NCBI GenBank assembly: GCA_026392455.1
Contig: JAPLCB010000011.1
Coordinates: 1-64,000 of the forward strand
Direction: 5' to 3'
DNA from: Propionibacteriales bacterium
Lineage (GTDB): Bacteria; Actinomycetota; Actinomycetes; Propionibacteriales; Nocardioidaceae
Length of the DNA stretch: 64,000 nt
The position numbers were made by a program, and so were the translations under genes. Positions 8,731-17,717 of the stretch are shown here, one piece after another. Position 1 is the stretch's first letter, and each line of letters starts with the position of its first letter. The notes beneath the pieces were generated by a model. That model saw only the letters and a list, made by a program, of their open reading frames with translations, was not told the origin of the DNA and did not search any database.

Positions 8731-9114
8731 ATGTACGCCCTGATCATCGATGACTCACGAGCGATGCGGAGCATCCTGCGTCGCATCGTCACCGACCTCG
8801 GGTTCGAGACCTTGGAGGCCGCGGACGGCCAGGAAGCTCTCGACCACCTGACCGCCGGTCGGATCCCGGCGCTCTGCCTGATCGACTGGAACATGCCGGT
8901 GATGGACGGCTACACCTTCATCACCAACGTCCGGGCCAACGCCGAGTGGCGCGACATCACCCTGATGATGGTGACCACCGAGAGCGAGCACGGGCAGATC
9001 GTGCGTGCCCTCGCCGCCGGCGCCCACGAGTACGTGATCAAGCCGTTCACCCCGGACGCGATCGCGGACAAGCTCGAGCTCCTCGGCCTGGTCGCGAAGC
9101 CGGTGCCGGCATGA
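8731..9114 (+). CDS. cheY: CheY-type single-domain response regulator (first copy)
   Basis: 127 residues, a lone receiver domain. Asp7/Asp8 (IIDDS), phosphoacceptor Asp52 (IDWNMPVMDG), Thr82/Thr83 and Lys104 (YVIKPF) are all present, so it should be phosphorylatable. Phospho-CheY carries the CheA signal to the flagellar switch. It starts 3 nt after cheR, and its stop overlaps the next start (ATGA), linking it to a CheX-type phosphatase. A second CheY-like gene follows, so which one drives the motor is not decided by sequence. Confidence 0.9.
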   Translation: MYALIIDDSRAMRSILRRIVTDLGFETLEAADGQEALDHLTAGRIPALCLIDWNMPVMDGYTFITNVRANAEWRDITLMMVTTESEHGQIVRALAAGAHEYVIKPFTPDAIADKLELLGLVAKPVPA

Positions 9115-9578
9115 GCGCGGTCGTCGCCGAGCCGTCGCTGACGGACGTGGAGATGGTCGTCGAGGAGGTCTGGTCGTCGTTCCTCGGCGCCGAGGACCCG
9201 CTCATGATCGGACCGCCGAGCGAGCTGCAGGTCGGCTGGTCCGCCGCGGTCACCGTCTCCGGCGAGTGGCACGGGATGGTCAGCGTCGAGCTCCCCACCG
9301 CGATGGCCGAGCAGGTCACCCGCCGGATGCTCTGCCTCGACGACGACGGTCAGCCCGCCCCGGACGAGGACGTCGCTGACGCGGTCGGCGAGCTGGTCAA
9401 CATGATCGGTGGCGGCGTGAAGAGCCTGATGCCGGGACCGAGCGCCCTCTCCTTGCCGGTGGTCGCCGCCGGCCGGGTCGCCCGCCCGTCAGACGTCACC
9501 GAAGTCTGCCGTTTCGACGCGTCGTGGGCCGGATCACCGCTGGTGGTCTCGGTACACGTCCAGTCCCGCACGAGCTGA
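9111..9578 (+). CDS. cheX: CheX/CheC-type CheY-P phosphatase
   Basis: 155 residues; ATG at 9111 overlaps the cheY stop by 4 nt. The CheC/CheX active helix is visible: D-x3-E-x2-N in ADAVGELVNMIGGGVKSLMPG (split here as ADAVGELVNMIGG and GVKSLMPG). The Glu and Asn of that motif are the residues that speed CheY-P hydrolysis in this family. Only one such helix is seen, as in CheX. Its position between two cheY genes fits a role in ending the CheY signal. Confidence 0.82.
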   Translation: MSAVVAEPSLTDVEMVVEEVWSSFLGAEDPLMIGPPSELQVGWSAAVTVSGEWHGMVSVELPTAMAEQVTRRMLCLDDDGQPAPDEDVADAVGELVNMIGGGVKSLMPGPSALSLPVVAAGRVARPSDVTEVCRFDASWAGSPLVVSVHVQSRTS

Positions 9579-9588
9579 GGAGCACGCC

Positions 9589-9954
9589 ATGAAGATCCTT
9601 GTTGCCGACGACAGCCGCGTGATGCGTCAGATCGTGATCAGGACGTTGCGCCAGGCCGGCTACACCGGCCACGAGGTGATCGAGGCGGAGAACGGCCGGG
9701 AGGGCCTGGAGAAGGTCCACGCCGAGGCGCCCGACCTGGTCCTCTCGGACTGGAACATGCCGGAGATGACCGGGATCGACTTCCTGGCTGCTCTGCGCTC
9801 GTCCGGGTCGACGGTCCCGTTCGGTTTCGTGACCTCCGAAGGCTCGGCCGACATGCGCGCCCGGGCCTCCGCCGGCGGCGCGCTCTTCCTGATCGCCAAG
9901 CCGTTCACCCCCGAGGCCTTCGACGAGGTCCTCGCACCCGTCCTGAAGCACTGA
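9589..9954 (+). CDS. cheY: CheY-type single-domain response regulator (second copy)
   Basis: 121 residues. Asp7/Asp8 (ADDSR), phosphoacceptor Asp54 (SDWNMPEMTG), Thr82 and Lys104 (LIAKPFTPEAF) are in place. It begins 10 nt after cheX. It resembles the first CheY (both have DWNMP and KPFTP) but is clearly divergent, so this is not a recent duplication. One copy may signal to the motor and the other act as a phosphate sink; that is inference. Confidence 0.9.
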   Translation: MKILVADDSRVMRQIVIRTLRQAGYTGHEVIEAENGREGLEKVHAEAPDLVLSDWNMPEMTGIDFLAALRSSGSTVPFGFVTSEGSADMRARASAGGALFLIAKPFTPEAFDEVLAPVLKH

Positions 9955-9973
9955 GCCTGAAGGGCTGATCCGC

Positions 9974-10465
9974 GTGTACGTCCAGACCTCCTACCTGCCC
10001 AGCACCAAGGAGATCCGGGACCTGCTGACCGATCTCCTCGACCGGGAGATCACGGTCGCGCCCAACGCTCCGCTGGCCCCCACCCCGAACAACCCCTGCA
10101 CGGTGGCGGTCTACGTCGACGACACCCTGCAGGTCACCTCGGTGATCGCCTTCGACCTGCGGCTGTCCGCGTACGCCGGGGCGGCGATCGGCCTGGTCCC
10201 GCCCGCTGGTGCCGAAGCCGCGATCGAGGAACGCATCCTGAACGACACGCTCCGCGAGAACGTCTACGAGGTGCTCAACATCGCCGCGTCGCTGTTCAAC
10301 AAGGACGGCGCCACCCACGTGCGCCTGTACGACGCCCACCACATCGGCGTCCCGGTGCCCGGCGACGTGCTCGCGCGCGCGCTGACCCTGGGCCGGCGCG
10401 AGGACCTGGCCGTCGAGGTCGGCGGCTACGGCGCCGGGCGGCTGTCCGTCGTCCTCGTCGCCTGA
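9974..10465 (+). CDS. unknown protein of the chemotaxis set, possible degenerate CheX fold
   Basis: 163 residues, GTG start at 9974. I do not recognise it as a named family. It begins MYVQTSYLPSTKEIRDLLTDLL and contains RENVYEVLNIAASLFNKDG around residues 94-112. The E-x2-N within EVLNIAASLF resembles the active helix of CheC/CheX proteins (compare ELVNMIGG in the cheX gene two genes upstream), but the Asp/Ser four residues before the Glu is replaced by Glu. A CheX-like fold is therefore a guess. It ends the chemotaxis gene set before the flagellar operon. Confidence 0.7.
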   Translation: MYVQTSYLPSTKEIRDLLTDLLDREITVAPNAPLAPTPNNPCTVAVYVDDTLQVTSVIAFDLRLSAYAGAAIGLVPPAGAEAAIEERILNDTLRENVYEVLNIAASLFNKDGATHVRLYDAHHIGVPVPGDVLARALTLGRREDLAVEVGGYGAGRLSVVLVA

Positions 10466-10547
10466 GCTGCCCTGGTGTCGCGGCTCGCCCCGCCACGCCT
10501 CGACCGACAGGGATCGGGACCTTGGTCCTGAACTAGTCATTTCTTCT

Positions 10548-10575
10548 CAACTCGGACCACTCTCCGACCGAACAA
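10548..10575 (+). promoter_or_regulatory. possible FliA-like promoter before flgB
   Basis: TCAACTCG, 12 nt, ACCGAACA. It is one base longer and weaker than the four other boxes with 11-nt spacing. The 180-bp gap 10466-10645 upstream of flgB holds little else: a CTTGGTCC motif at 10521 also occurs in altered form (CTTGGGCT) upstream of flbD near 21617. Confidence 0.3.
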
Positions 10576-10645
10576 CCCTCTGAGCACGGATCGCTCACCC
10601 CCCGCCACGGACTGGCACCCGCTTCTCGCGTAGACGGAGGCTCCC

Positions 10646-11014
10646 GTGCCGTTCGCCGTGTCCGACAGCGTCAGCCAGGTCCTGGCTGCAGCTCTCGACG
10701 GTGTCTCCCTGCGCCAGCAGGTGATCGCCGACAACCTCGCCAACGTCGACACCCCCGGATTCCGGGCGACCAGTGTCGACTTCGAGTCGCAGCTCAAGGC
10801 CGCGATCAGCGACGGGTCCTTCGACGCCGGGACGCCCGTCGAGACCGGCGCCACCACGACGCCGACCGACACCCCGGTGGGGGCCAACGGCAACAACGTC
10901 GACCTCCGCAAGGAAGCGATGGCCGCGGTCCAGAGCCAGTTCCAGTACCAGATCCTGACCCGCGCGGTGACTGACAAGTTCAACGTCATCAAGACCGCCG
11001 TCTCGGGACAGTGA
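10646..11014 (+). CDS. flgB: FlgB flagellar basal-body rod protein
   Basis: 122 residues, GTG start. The rod signature is visible: QQVIADNLANVDTPGFRA near the N-terminus, and a C-terminal amphipathic helix (FQYQILTRAVTDKFNVIKTAV) typical of axial proteins. FlgB forms the proximal rod on the MS ring. It opens the main flagellar operon after a 180-bp gap, 9 nt before flgC. Confidence 0.95.
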   Translation: MPFAVSDSVSQVLAAALDGVSLRQQVIADNLANVDTPGFRATSVDFESQLKAAISDGSFDAGTPVETGATTTPTDTPVGANGNNVDLRKEAMAAVQSQFQYQILTRAVTDKFNVIKTAVSGQ

Positions 11015-11023
11015 GGACGACTC

Positions 11024-11416
11024 ATGGGCGCCTTCGACATGCTCCGGATCGCGAACACCAGCCTGGGGATGCACCAGACCTGGCTGGACACGCTGGCCAA
11101 CAACATCGCCAACGTCAACACCGCCAAGCGCACCAGCGAGACCGCGTTCCAGGGCCAGATGGTGATCGCCGGGGCCCGGCCCGACGGCGGCGTCGACGTC
11201 GCCGGGATCGCCCTGTCCGACGGTGAGGGCCGGATCGTCAACGACCCGACCAACGCGCTCGCCGACGAGAACGGCAACGTCCGGCTCCCTGATCTCGACC
11301 TGGCCAGCCAGATGAGCCAGCTGGTGATGGCCCAGCGCGGCTTCCAGGCCTCGGTGCAGACCACCAAGACCGCTCAGGACACCTACAACGCAGCACTGCA
11401 GATCGGACGTGCCTGA
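11024..11416 (+). CDS. flgC: FlgC flagellar basal-body rod protein
   Basis: 130 residues. It has the N-terminal axial motif [23 protein letters not shown] and a C-terminal helix with [22 protein letters not shown]. FlgC is a proximal rod subunit assembled with FlgB and FliE. The stop overlaps the fliE start by 1 nt (TGATG). Confidence 0.95.
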   Translation: MGAFDMLRIANTSLGMHQTWLDTLANNIANVNTAKRTSETAFQGQMVIAGARPDGGVDVAGIALSDGEGRIVNDPTNALADENGNVRLPDLDLASQMSQLVMAQRGFQASVQTTKTAQDTYNAALQIGRA

Positions 11417-11742
11417 TGTCGGTATCAGGAATCGAGGGCACCGGCTTCACGCCGTACGTGCCGGCCACGGTGGGGACGGCGAACGTCAGCCCCACCACGG
11501 CGGCACGGACCCAGGAGGCGGGGAACGACTTCGGCAGCCTGGTCCTGGACGGTCTCGACCGTCTCGAGCAGGTCCAGGACCGCTCCGACGGCCTCGCCGT
11601 GAAGGCCGCCACCGGCGACCTGAACGCGATCCACGACTACACGATCGCCGCTACCGAGGCGAGCGTGACCACCCAGCTGACCGTCGCGGTCCGTAACAAG
11701 GCCGTTGAGGCGTTCACCGAGATCATGCGGATGCAGGTCTGA
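11416..11742 (+). CDS. fliE: FliE MS-ring/rod junction protein
   Basis: 108 residues. The conserved C-terminal part is clear: [24 protein letters not shown] followed by [13 protein letters not shown]. FliE joins the MS ring (FliF) to the rod and is one of the first exported subunits. One-base overlaps with flgC and fliF show tight coupling. Confidence 0.93.
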   Translation: MSVSGIEGTGFTPYVPATVGTANVSPTTAARTQEAGNDFGSLVLDGLDRLEQVQDRSDGLAVKAATGDLNAIHDYTIAATEASVTTQLTVAVRNKAVEAFTEIMRMQV

Positions 11743-13355
11743 TGAAAGACACGATCAGTCGTTCCTTCGCGCGCTACCAGCGCACGTTCATGGCGTTCAC
11801 GACCGGGCAGAAGCTCGTCGCCGTCCTGGGCACCGGCGCCCTGCTGCTCGCCGGCTTCCTGGTCTTCCAGTGGGCCGCCAAGCCGAGCTACTCGCCGCTC
11901 TTCTCGAACCTCTCCGCCAAGGACGCCTCGGCCGTCGTCGACAAGCTCGACGCCGCCGGGACCCCGTACGAGATCACCGACGGTGGTGCCACCGTGATGG
12001 TCCCGAAGGACCAGGTCTACACCTCGCGGATCGCCCTGTCGGGCGCAGGCATCCCGAGCGGGAGCGGGAGCGACGGCAGCGGCTACTCGATCCTGGACAA
12101 GCAGAGCCTCTCCACCTCCCAGGCCCAGGAGCAGACGAACTTCAAGCGGGCGATGGAGGGCGAGCTCGCCAACACCGTCGAGGCCATCGACGGCGTCGAG
12201 ACCGCCGTGGTGCACCTCGCCCTGCCCGCCAAGCAGGTCTTCGCCGACAGCCAGGACCCCGCCACCGCCTCGGTGCTGGTGGCGACCCGGCCGGGAAGCA
12301 CCATGAACCCCGAGCAGGTGCAGGCGATCGTGCACCTGGTCGCCTCCAGCATCGACGGCCTCGACCCGACCAAGGTCACCGTCGCGGACTCCACCGGCCG
12401 GGTGCTCTCCTCGACCGACGGAGGCGGCGCCGACGGTGCCGCCAGCACCCGTACCCAGCAGATCAACGAGTTCCAGGACCAGACCCGCGACCGCATCCAG
12501 GCGATGCTCGACCGCGTCGTCGGCCCCGGGAACTCCACCGTCGCCGTGACCGCGAACCTCGACTTCGACAAGTCGGTCACCGAGACCAAGAAGTACACGT
12601 CGAACAAGAACGCGCTGCCGCTGTCCCAGACCGAGAACGTCGAGAAGTACAGCGGTGACGGGACCGGGACCGGCTCCAGCCAGACCGGCGTCGTCGGCCC
12701 TGACGGGCAGATGGACTCCACCGGGACCGGGACGACGACCGGCGCCGGCTCGGCGTACGAGAAGAGCTCGAAGACGTCGGACAATGCCGTCGACACCACC
12801 GTCGAGCGCCGGGAGAACGCTCCGGGCGCCGTCCGCAACCTGCACGTCAGTGCGGTCCTGGACGCCGCCGCGGCGCGCAACATCAACGCCAACACCATCC
12901 AGTCGCTGATCGTCAACGGCGTCGGCATCGACGCCACCCGGGGCGACACCGTGGCCGTCTCCACGCTGCCGTTCGACCGCAGCGCCGAGAAGGCCGCAGC
13001 CGCCGAGCTCGCGGCCGCCAAGAAGGCTGACGCCAGCGCCAACCAGATGAACCTGATCCGCAACTCAGGGTTGGTCGTCGCGGTCCTGATCATCCTGCTG
13101 CTGGCCTGGCTCAAGGGCCGCAAGCACGCCAAGGCGCGCGCCGCCGCCACGTCCTACGTGGTCGAGCAGCTCAAGCAGGAACAGCTCGAGCGGTCCGCGG
13201 TCGCCCACCTCGAGACCTCCCCGGCGATGCTCGCCCTGGAGAGCACCGAGCAGTCCGAGACCGAGGAGATGCTCGACGAGCTCGCGGCCCTGGTGGAACG
13301 TCAGCCCGAGGACGTCGCGTCCCTGCTGCGCGGCTGGTTGGTGGAGCCGAAGTGA
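11742..13355 (+). CDS. fliF: FliF flagellar MS-ring protein
   Basis: 537 residues. The first membrane helix is at about 24-44 (KLVAVLGTGALLLAGFLVF) and the second at about 442-457 (LVVAVLIILLLAWL). The periplasmic ring-building region between has AMEGELANTVEAIDGVETAVVHLALP. The C-terminal cytoplasmic tail, the FliG-binding part, has EEMLDELAALVERQPEDVASLLRGWL. FliF is the platform for export gate, rod and C-ring assembly. A GTGA overlap couples it to fliG. Confidence 0.97.
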   Translation: MKDTISRSFARYQRTFMAFTTGQKLVAVLGTGALLLAGFLVFQWAAKPSYSPLFSNLSAKDASAVVDKLDAAGTPYEITDGGATVMVPKDQVYTSRIALSGAGIPSGSGSDGSGYSILDKQSLSTSQAQEQTNFKRAMEGELANTVEAIDGVETAVVHLALPAKQVFADSQDPATASVLVATRPGSTMNPEQVQAIVHLVASSIDGLDPTKVTVADSTGRVLSSTDGGGADGAASTRTQQINEFQDQTRDRIQAMLDRVVGPGNSTVAVTANLDFDKSVTETKKYTSNKNALPLSQTENVEKYSGDGTGTGSSQTGVVGPDGQMDSTGTGTTTGAGSAYEKSSKTSDNAVDTTVERRENAPGAVRNLHVSAVLDAAAARNINANTIQSLIVNGVGIDATRGDTVAVSTLPFDRSAEKAAAAELAAAKKADASANQMNLIRNSGLVVAVLIILLLAWLKGRKHAKARAAATSYVVEQLKQEQLERSAVAHLETSPAMLALESTEQSETEEMLDELAALVERQPEDVASLLRGWLVEPK

Positions 13356-14368
13356 CCGCCGCCACCCTCGCCGGGCTCGGCGTGCGCAAGGCCGCCATCC
13401 TGCTGATCCAGATGGGCCGCGACCGCGCCTCGAGCGTGCTCGCCCACCTCGCCGACAGCGAGGTCGAGGCGATCTCGGCCGAGATCGCCCGGCTGGAGTC
13501 GATCAGCTCGTCGGAGACCCAGCAGGTGATCACCGAGTTCCGCGACATGATGACCGCCCGGCAGCACATCTCCCAGGGCGGGATCTCCTTCGCCCAGCAG
13601 CTGCTGGAGCAGTCGCTGGGCCCCGAGCGGGCCGCCGAGATCATGGGACGGGTCAAGGCTGCGGCCGTCCAGATGCCGTTCCAGTTCCTGCACCGTGCCG
13701 ACCCGGCCCAGCTGCGCTCCTTCATCGTCGACGAGCACCCGCAGGTGATCGCCCTGGTCCTGGCGCACATGACCCCGGACAAGGCCTCCTTGCTGCTCTC
13801 CGGCCTGGCCCCCGACCAGCAGGCCAAGGTCGCGCACCGGATCGCCGTGATGGACCGGACCTCGCCGGAGATCATCCGGGCGGTCGAGAGCACCCTGGAG
13901 CGCAAGCTCTCCTCGATGCTGCAGCCCGCCGAGATGTCCCGGGTCGGCGGCGTGGACCCCCTGGTGAACATCATCAACCGCTCCGACCGGTCCACCGAGC
14001 GTCAGATCGTCGACGGCCTGGAGGCCCTGGACGCCGCTCTCGCCGACGAGGTCAAGAGCCGGATGTTCATGTTCGAGGACATCGTCAACCTGGACGACCG
14101 CTCGGTGCAGCTGGTGCTGCGCTCGGTGGAGGGCAACGAGCTCGCGCTGGCCCTCAAGGGTGTCACCGACGCGGTCCGCGACAAGATCACCACCAACCTG
14201 TCCAGCCGGGCCGCGGAGAACCTGGTCGAGGAGGTCGAGCTGCTCGGTGCGGTCCGCCTGACCCAGGTCGAAGAAGCCCAGCAGTCCATCATCCGCACGA
14301 TCCGCCAGCTCGAGGAGCAGGGGCAGATCATGGTTCGACGGGGGAACGACGATGAGTTCGTCTCCTGA
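13352..14368 (+). CDS. fliG: FliG flagellar motor switch protein
   Basis: 338 residues, GTG start inside the fliF stop. Visible landmarks are GVRKAAILLIQMG at the N-terminus, the EHPQ motif at about residue 128 (VDEHPQVIALVLAHM) and the C-terminal torque helix region MFMFEDIVNLDDRSVQLVLRSV. FliG binds FliF, FliM and the stator MotA and generates torque. fliH starts 17 nt inside its 3' end. Confidence 0.97.
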   Translation: MTAATLAGLGVRKAAILLIQMGRDRASSVLAHLADSEVEAISAEIARLESISSSETQQVITEFRDMMTARQHISQGGISFAQQLLEQSLGPERAAEIMGRVKAAAVQMPFQFLHRADPAQLRSFIVDEHPQVIALVLAHMTPDKASLLLSGLAPDQQAKVAHRIAVMDRTSPEIIRAVESTLERKLSSMLQPAEMSRVGGVDPLVNIINRSDRSTERQIVDGLEALDAALADEVKSRMFMFEDIVNLDDRSVQLVLRSVEGNELALALKGVTDAVRDKITTNLSSRAAENLVEEVELLGAVRLTQVEEAQQSIIRTIRQLEEQGQIMVRRGNDDEFVS

Positions 14369-15017
14369 GCCGCGGACCGAGACCTGGGACGTGGCCGTGG
14401 TGCCGCTCCCCGAGCTCCGTACCGGCGCCTGGACCCGGTTCGGGAACAGCGCCGTTCTCGGCGACGCCATCACCGAGCAGACCTTGAGCGCACTCGCCGA
14501 GAGCACCCGGGTCGCCGCGGGCTCCCAGGGGTACGCCGTCGGCTGGGCCGAGGGCCAGCGCGCGGCCAGGGCTGCCGCGCAGGTCGAGGCCGCCGCAGTT
14601 GCCGAGGCCGACGCGCAGGCCGAGGCGCGCCGCGGCGCCGAGCACGCCGCAGCGGTCGCTGCCCTGAACGAGGCCACCCGCCAGCTCCACCAGGCCGTCA
14701 CCGAGGTCTGCGCCACCCTGGAGTCCCAGGCCAGCGAGCTCGCCTGGGAGCTGACCCAGGAGCTGGTCGGGCACGAGGTCTCCGGTCCCGGCATCGACGT
14801 CGTCCGCCGGGTGCTGGCCCTGACCCCCACCGAGAACATCCTCCGGGTGCGGCTGCACCCCGCCGACCTCGGCCGCGCGGCCGACGAGCTCGGCGACCTC
14901 CTGGTGGTCGGCGACCCCACCCTGGACCGGGGCGACGCCCTGGTCGAGATCGACGACCACGTCCTGGACCTTCGCCTCCAACCGGCACTGCAACGCGTCC
15001 GCGAGGCCCTGCGATGA
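14352..15017 (+). CDS. fliH: FliH-type flagellar export ATPase regulator
   Basis: 221 residues. A long Ala/Glu-rich helical stretch (about 75-110, QVEAAAVAEADAQAEARRG) is followed by a C-terminal domain with LTQELVGHEV and LVEIDDHVLDLRLQPALQRV. Overall similarity is low, as is usual for FliH. Its position between fliG and fliI and the stalk-like composition support the call. FliH binds and restrains the FliI ATPase and docks it at the export gate. Confidence 0.85.
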   Translation: MSSSPEPRTETWDVAVVPLPELRTGAWTRFGNSAVLGDAITEQTLSALAESTRVAAGSQGYAVGWAEGQRAARAAAQVEAAAVAEADAQAEARRGAEHAAAVAALNEATRQLHQAVTEVCATLESQASELAWELTQELVGHEVSGPGIDVVRRVLALTPTENILRVRLHPADLGRAADELGDLLVVGDPTLDRGDALVEIDDHVLDLRLQPALQRVREALR

Positions 15018-16333
15018 GCTCGCTCACCCTGGACCTCCGTCAGCGCGCCGCGAGCTCCGCGACACCGCTGCGACTGGGGCGCGTCAGCGAGCTCGTCGGA
15101 CTGCACCTGCTGGTCGTCGGCCTGGACGCTGCGGTGGGCGACCTGGTCGAGGTGAGCCGCCGTGACGCTGAGCCCGTGCTGGCCGAGGTCGCCGCCAGCG
15201 GCCCCCGCGGCCTGATCTGCCTGCCGCTCTCGCACACCACCGGCCTCCAGGCCGGCGACCTGGTCCGGCACACCGGCGGACCGCTGCAGATCCCGATCGG
15301 CGACGCCTTGCGCGGCCGCGTGCTCGACGGGTTGGGCCGTCCCATCGACGGCGGCCCCGCCGTGGACCGGCTCCCGCAGGTCAGCATCGACAACACCCCG
15401 CCGGGCGCCCTGTCCCGACCACGGATCCAGACCCAGCTCGGGCTCGGCGTTCGCGCCCTCGACACGCTGGTTCCCTGCGGTCGCGGGCAGCGGATCGGCA
15501 TCATGGCCGGCTCCGGTGTCGGCAAGTCCACCCTGCTGTCCATGATCGCCCGGGGTACCGAGGCCGAGGTCTCGGTGATCGCCCTGGTCGGCGAGCGTGG
15601 TCGCGAGGTCCGCGAGTTCATCGACAACGACCTGGGACCCGAGGGTCTGGCCCGGTCCGTGGTCGTGGTCGCCACCAGCGACGCTCCCCCGGTCGAGCGG
15701 TTGCGCGCCGCGTTCGTGGCGACCCGGATCGCCGAGTCGTTCCGCGACGCCGGCAAGCACGTCGTCCTGATGATGGACAGCCTGACCCGGGTCGCGATGG
15801 CCCAGCGCGAGATCGGCCTCTCCGCCGGCGAACCCCCGGCCACCCGCGGCTACCCGCCCAGCGTGTTCGCCCTGCTCCCCCGGCTGCTCGAGCGTGCCGG
15901 CACCTCACCGACCGGCAGCATCACCGGGCTCTACACGGTGCTGGTCGAGGGCGACGACATGCAGGACCCGATCGGCGACACCGCGCGCTCGATCCTGGAC
16001 GGGCACGTCGTCCTGTCCCGCGCCCTGGCGACCAGCGGCCACTTCCCCAGCATCGACGTCCTCGAGTCCATCTCCCGGGTCACCAACGCCGTCACGAACC
16101 CGGACCAGCAGCTCGACGCCACCACCCTGCGGCGGCTGCTGGCAGCGCACCGCAACGTCCGCGAGCTGGTCGAGATCGGTGCCTACGTGCCCGGCGCCGA
16201 CGCCGACGCCGACATCGCGCTGGCCCTGATGCCGCAGATCAACGCGTTCCTGACCCAGGCCCTGGGCCAGAGCACCCCGACCGCCGAGGCCTGGACCCGG
16301 TTGGCCGCGCTGGTGGACGGGAGCGCCCGATGA
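15014..16333 (+). CDS. fliI: FliI flagellum-specific ATPase
   Basis: 439 residues. Walker A is GSGVGKST near 166-173, Walker B is VVLMMDSLTRVAM, and other F1-like motifs are visible (LVGERGREVREFI, GEPPATRGYPPSVFALLPRLLERAG). FliI is the hexameric ATPase that helps unload chaperones and feed substrates to the flagellar type III export gate. Its start overlaps the fliH stop by 4 nt and its end overlaps fliJ by 4 nt. Confidence 0.97.
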   Translation: MSSLTLDLRQRAASSATPLRLGRVSELVGLHLLVVGLDAAVGDLVEVSRRDAEPVLAEVAASGPRGLICLPLSHTTGLQAGDLVRHTGGPLQIPIGDALRGRVLDGLGRPIDGGPAVDRLPQVSIDNTPPGALSRPRIQTQLGLGVRALDTLVPCGRGQRIGIMAGSGVGKSTLLSMIARGTEAEVSVIALVGERGREVREFIDNDLGPEGLARSVVVVATSDAPPVERLRAAFVATRIAESFRDAGKHVVLMMDSLTRVAMAQREIGLSAGEPPATRGYPPSVFALLPRLLERAGTSPTGSITGLYTVLVEGDDMQDPIGDTARSILDGHVVLSRALATSGHFPSIDVLESISRVTNAVTNPDQQLDATTLRRLLAAHRNVRELVEIGAYVPGADADADIALALMPQINAFLTQALGQSTPTAEAWTRLAALVDGSAR

Positions 16334-16767
16334 GCACCGTTCACGATCCGGGCCTGCACGCGGTCGCCCGTGTCCGCGGCGTGCGCGAGACCGACAGCCG
16401 GATCGGCCTGCGCACCGCCTGGAACGAGACCCGGGCAGCCCAGAGCCGTGTCGACGACCTGCGCGGCCAGCTCGAGCAGGCCAGCGCCTTCAGCACCGGC
16501 TCGGCCGCGTCGTTCCTCGCGCTGCGTCAGTCGCTGCAGGTCCTCGGGGACGTCCTGATCGCTGCCGAGGACGCCCGGGACGCCAGTCAGCTGATCAGCG
16601 ACACGGCGTACGCCCGCTGGCAGGTGGACCGGACCCGCTTGGCTGCGGTGGAGAACCTTCTCGAGCGACGCAGCGCTGCCCGCAGCGCCGAGGTCGCCCG
16701 CAAGGAAGCCGCGGAGCTCGACGACATCGCCGCCCAGCGGTGGTTGCGACGCGAGGTGAACCGATGA
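16330..16767 (+). CDS. fliJ: FliJ-like export chaperone
   Basis: 145 residues, almost wholly helical, with long heptad-like stretches (TAWNETRAAQSRVDDLRGQL; RLAAVENLLERRSAARSAEV) as expected for the FliJ antiparallel coiled coil that sits in the FliI ring. Sequence conservation is low in this family, so placement directly after fliI and the length (about 145) are the main evidence. Confidence 0.8.
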   Translation: MSTVHDPGLHAVARVRGVRETDSRIGLRTAWNETRAAQSRVDDLRGQLEQASAFSTGSAASFLALRQSLQVLGDVLIAAEDARDASQLISDTAYARWQVDRTRLAAVENLLERRSAARSAEVARKEAAELDDIAAQRWLRREVNR

Positions 16768-17717
16768 GCGTCACCGACGTCACCGCCCGGATCGCCCAGA
16801 TCCAGTCCCAGCTGGCCATGCTCGCCCCGCAGACGAACGCCTCCTCGGTCGCGTTCAGCTCGGCGCTGGAGTCGGCCACCGACGCGACCGCCGCCGGCAC
16901 GAATGCCAGGGTCGCGCCGAGCGGCGACGCCGTGGTCACCGAGGCACGCCGCTACCTCGACGTCCCCTACGTCTGGGGCGGCACCGACCCCGACAAGGGC
17001 CTGGACTGCTCGGGCCTGGTCCAGGTCGTCTACAAGAACCTCGGCTACGACCTGCCCCGGCTCTCCGCCGACCAGGCGAAGGCCGGCACGCCGGTCGCCA
17101 GCATGGCCGACGCCCAGCCCGGCGACCTGATCGCCTGGGACAACTCCAGCCGCAACAACGGCGCCGACCACATCGCCATCTACGTCGGCAACGGCAAGAT
17201 GATCGAGGCCCCGCGGACCGGGCTGAACGTCCGGATCGTCGACGTTCCGTCCACCCCGGACTACATCCGCCGGATCGTGCCGGCCGACGGCGCCGTCACC
17301 ACGGTGTCCGGCGCACGGCTCGGCTCCGGGGTCTCGACCAGCACCCCGTACGGCGACCTGTTCACCCGGGCAGCGGAGAAGTACGGCGTCCCCGCGGGGC
17401 TGCTCTCCGCGGTCGCCAAGCAGGAGTCCGGGTACAACCCGAAGGCCGTCAGCCCGGCCGGCGCCCAGGGCCTGATGCAGCTGATGCCCGGCACCGCCAA
17501 GGGGCTCGGCGTGACCAACTCGTTCGACCCGGCCCAGGCCGTCGACGGCGCCGCCCGGATGCTGCGTGACCTGACCAACCGTTTCGGCCGCACCGACCTG
17601 GCGCTGGCGGCGTACAACGCCGGGCCCGGCGCGGTGCTCAAGTACGACGGCATCCCCCCGTACCCGGAGACCCAGCGCTACGTGCGCAACGTACTCGCCA
17701 CCATGAAGGGCGCCTGA
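16764..17717 (+). CDS. bifunctional NlpC/P60 peptidase and SLT lytic transglycosylase of the flagellar operon
   Basis: 317 residues; ATG at 16764 overlaps the fliJ stop. A short N-terminal coiled stretch is followed by an NlpC/P60 domain (about 50-165) with catalytic Cys82 in GLDCSGLVQVVY and His136 in DHIAIYVG. After a linker comes a lysozyme-like SLT domain (about 190-315) with Glu221 in AVAKQESGYNP, then AGAQGLMQLMPGTA and LALAAYNAGPGAV. It should cut both peptide crosslinks and glycan strands. Lying between fliJ and fliK, it likely clears peptidoglycan for the rod, the job of FlgJ elsewhere. No signal peptide is visible, so export through the flagellar gate is plausible. Confidence 0.9.
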   Translation: MSVTDVTARIAQIQSQLAMLAPQTNASSVAFSSALESATDATAAGTNARVAPSGDAVVTEARRYLDVPYVWGGTDPDKGLDCSGLVQVVYKNLGYDLPRLSADQAKAGTPVASMADAQPGDLIAWDNSSRNNGADHIAIYVGNGKMIEAPRTGLNVRIVDVPSTPDYIRRIVPADGAVTTVSGARLGSGVSTSTPYGDLFTRAAEKYGVPAGLLSAVAKQESGYNPKAVSPAGAQGLMQLMPGTAKGLGVTNSFDPAQAVDGAARMLRDLTNRFGRTDLALAAYNAGPGAVLKYDGIPPYPETQRYVRNVLATMKGA

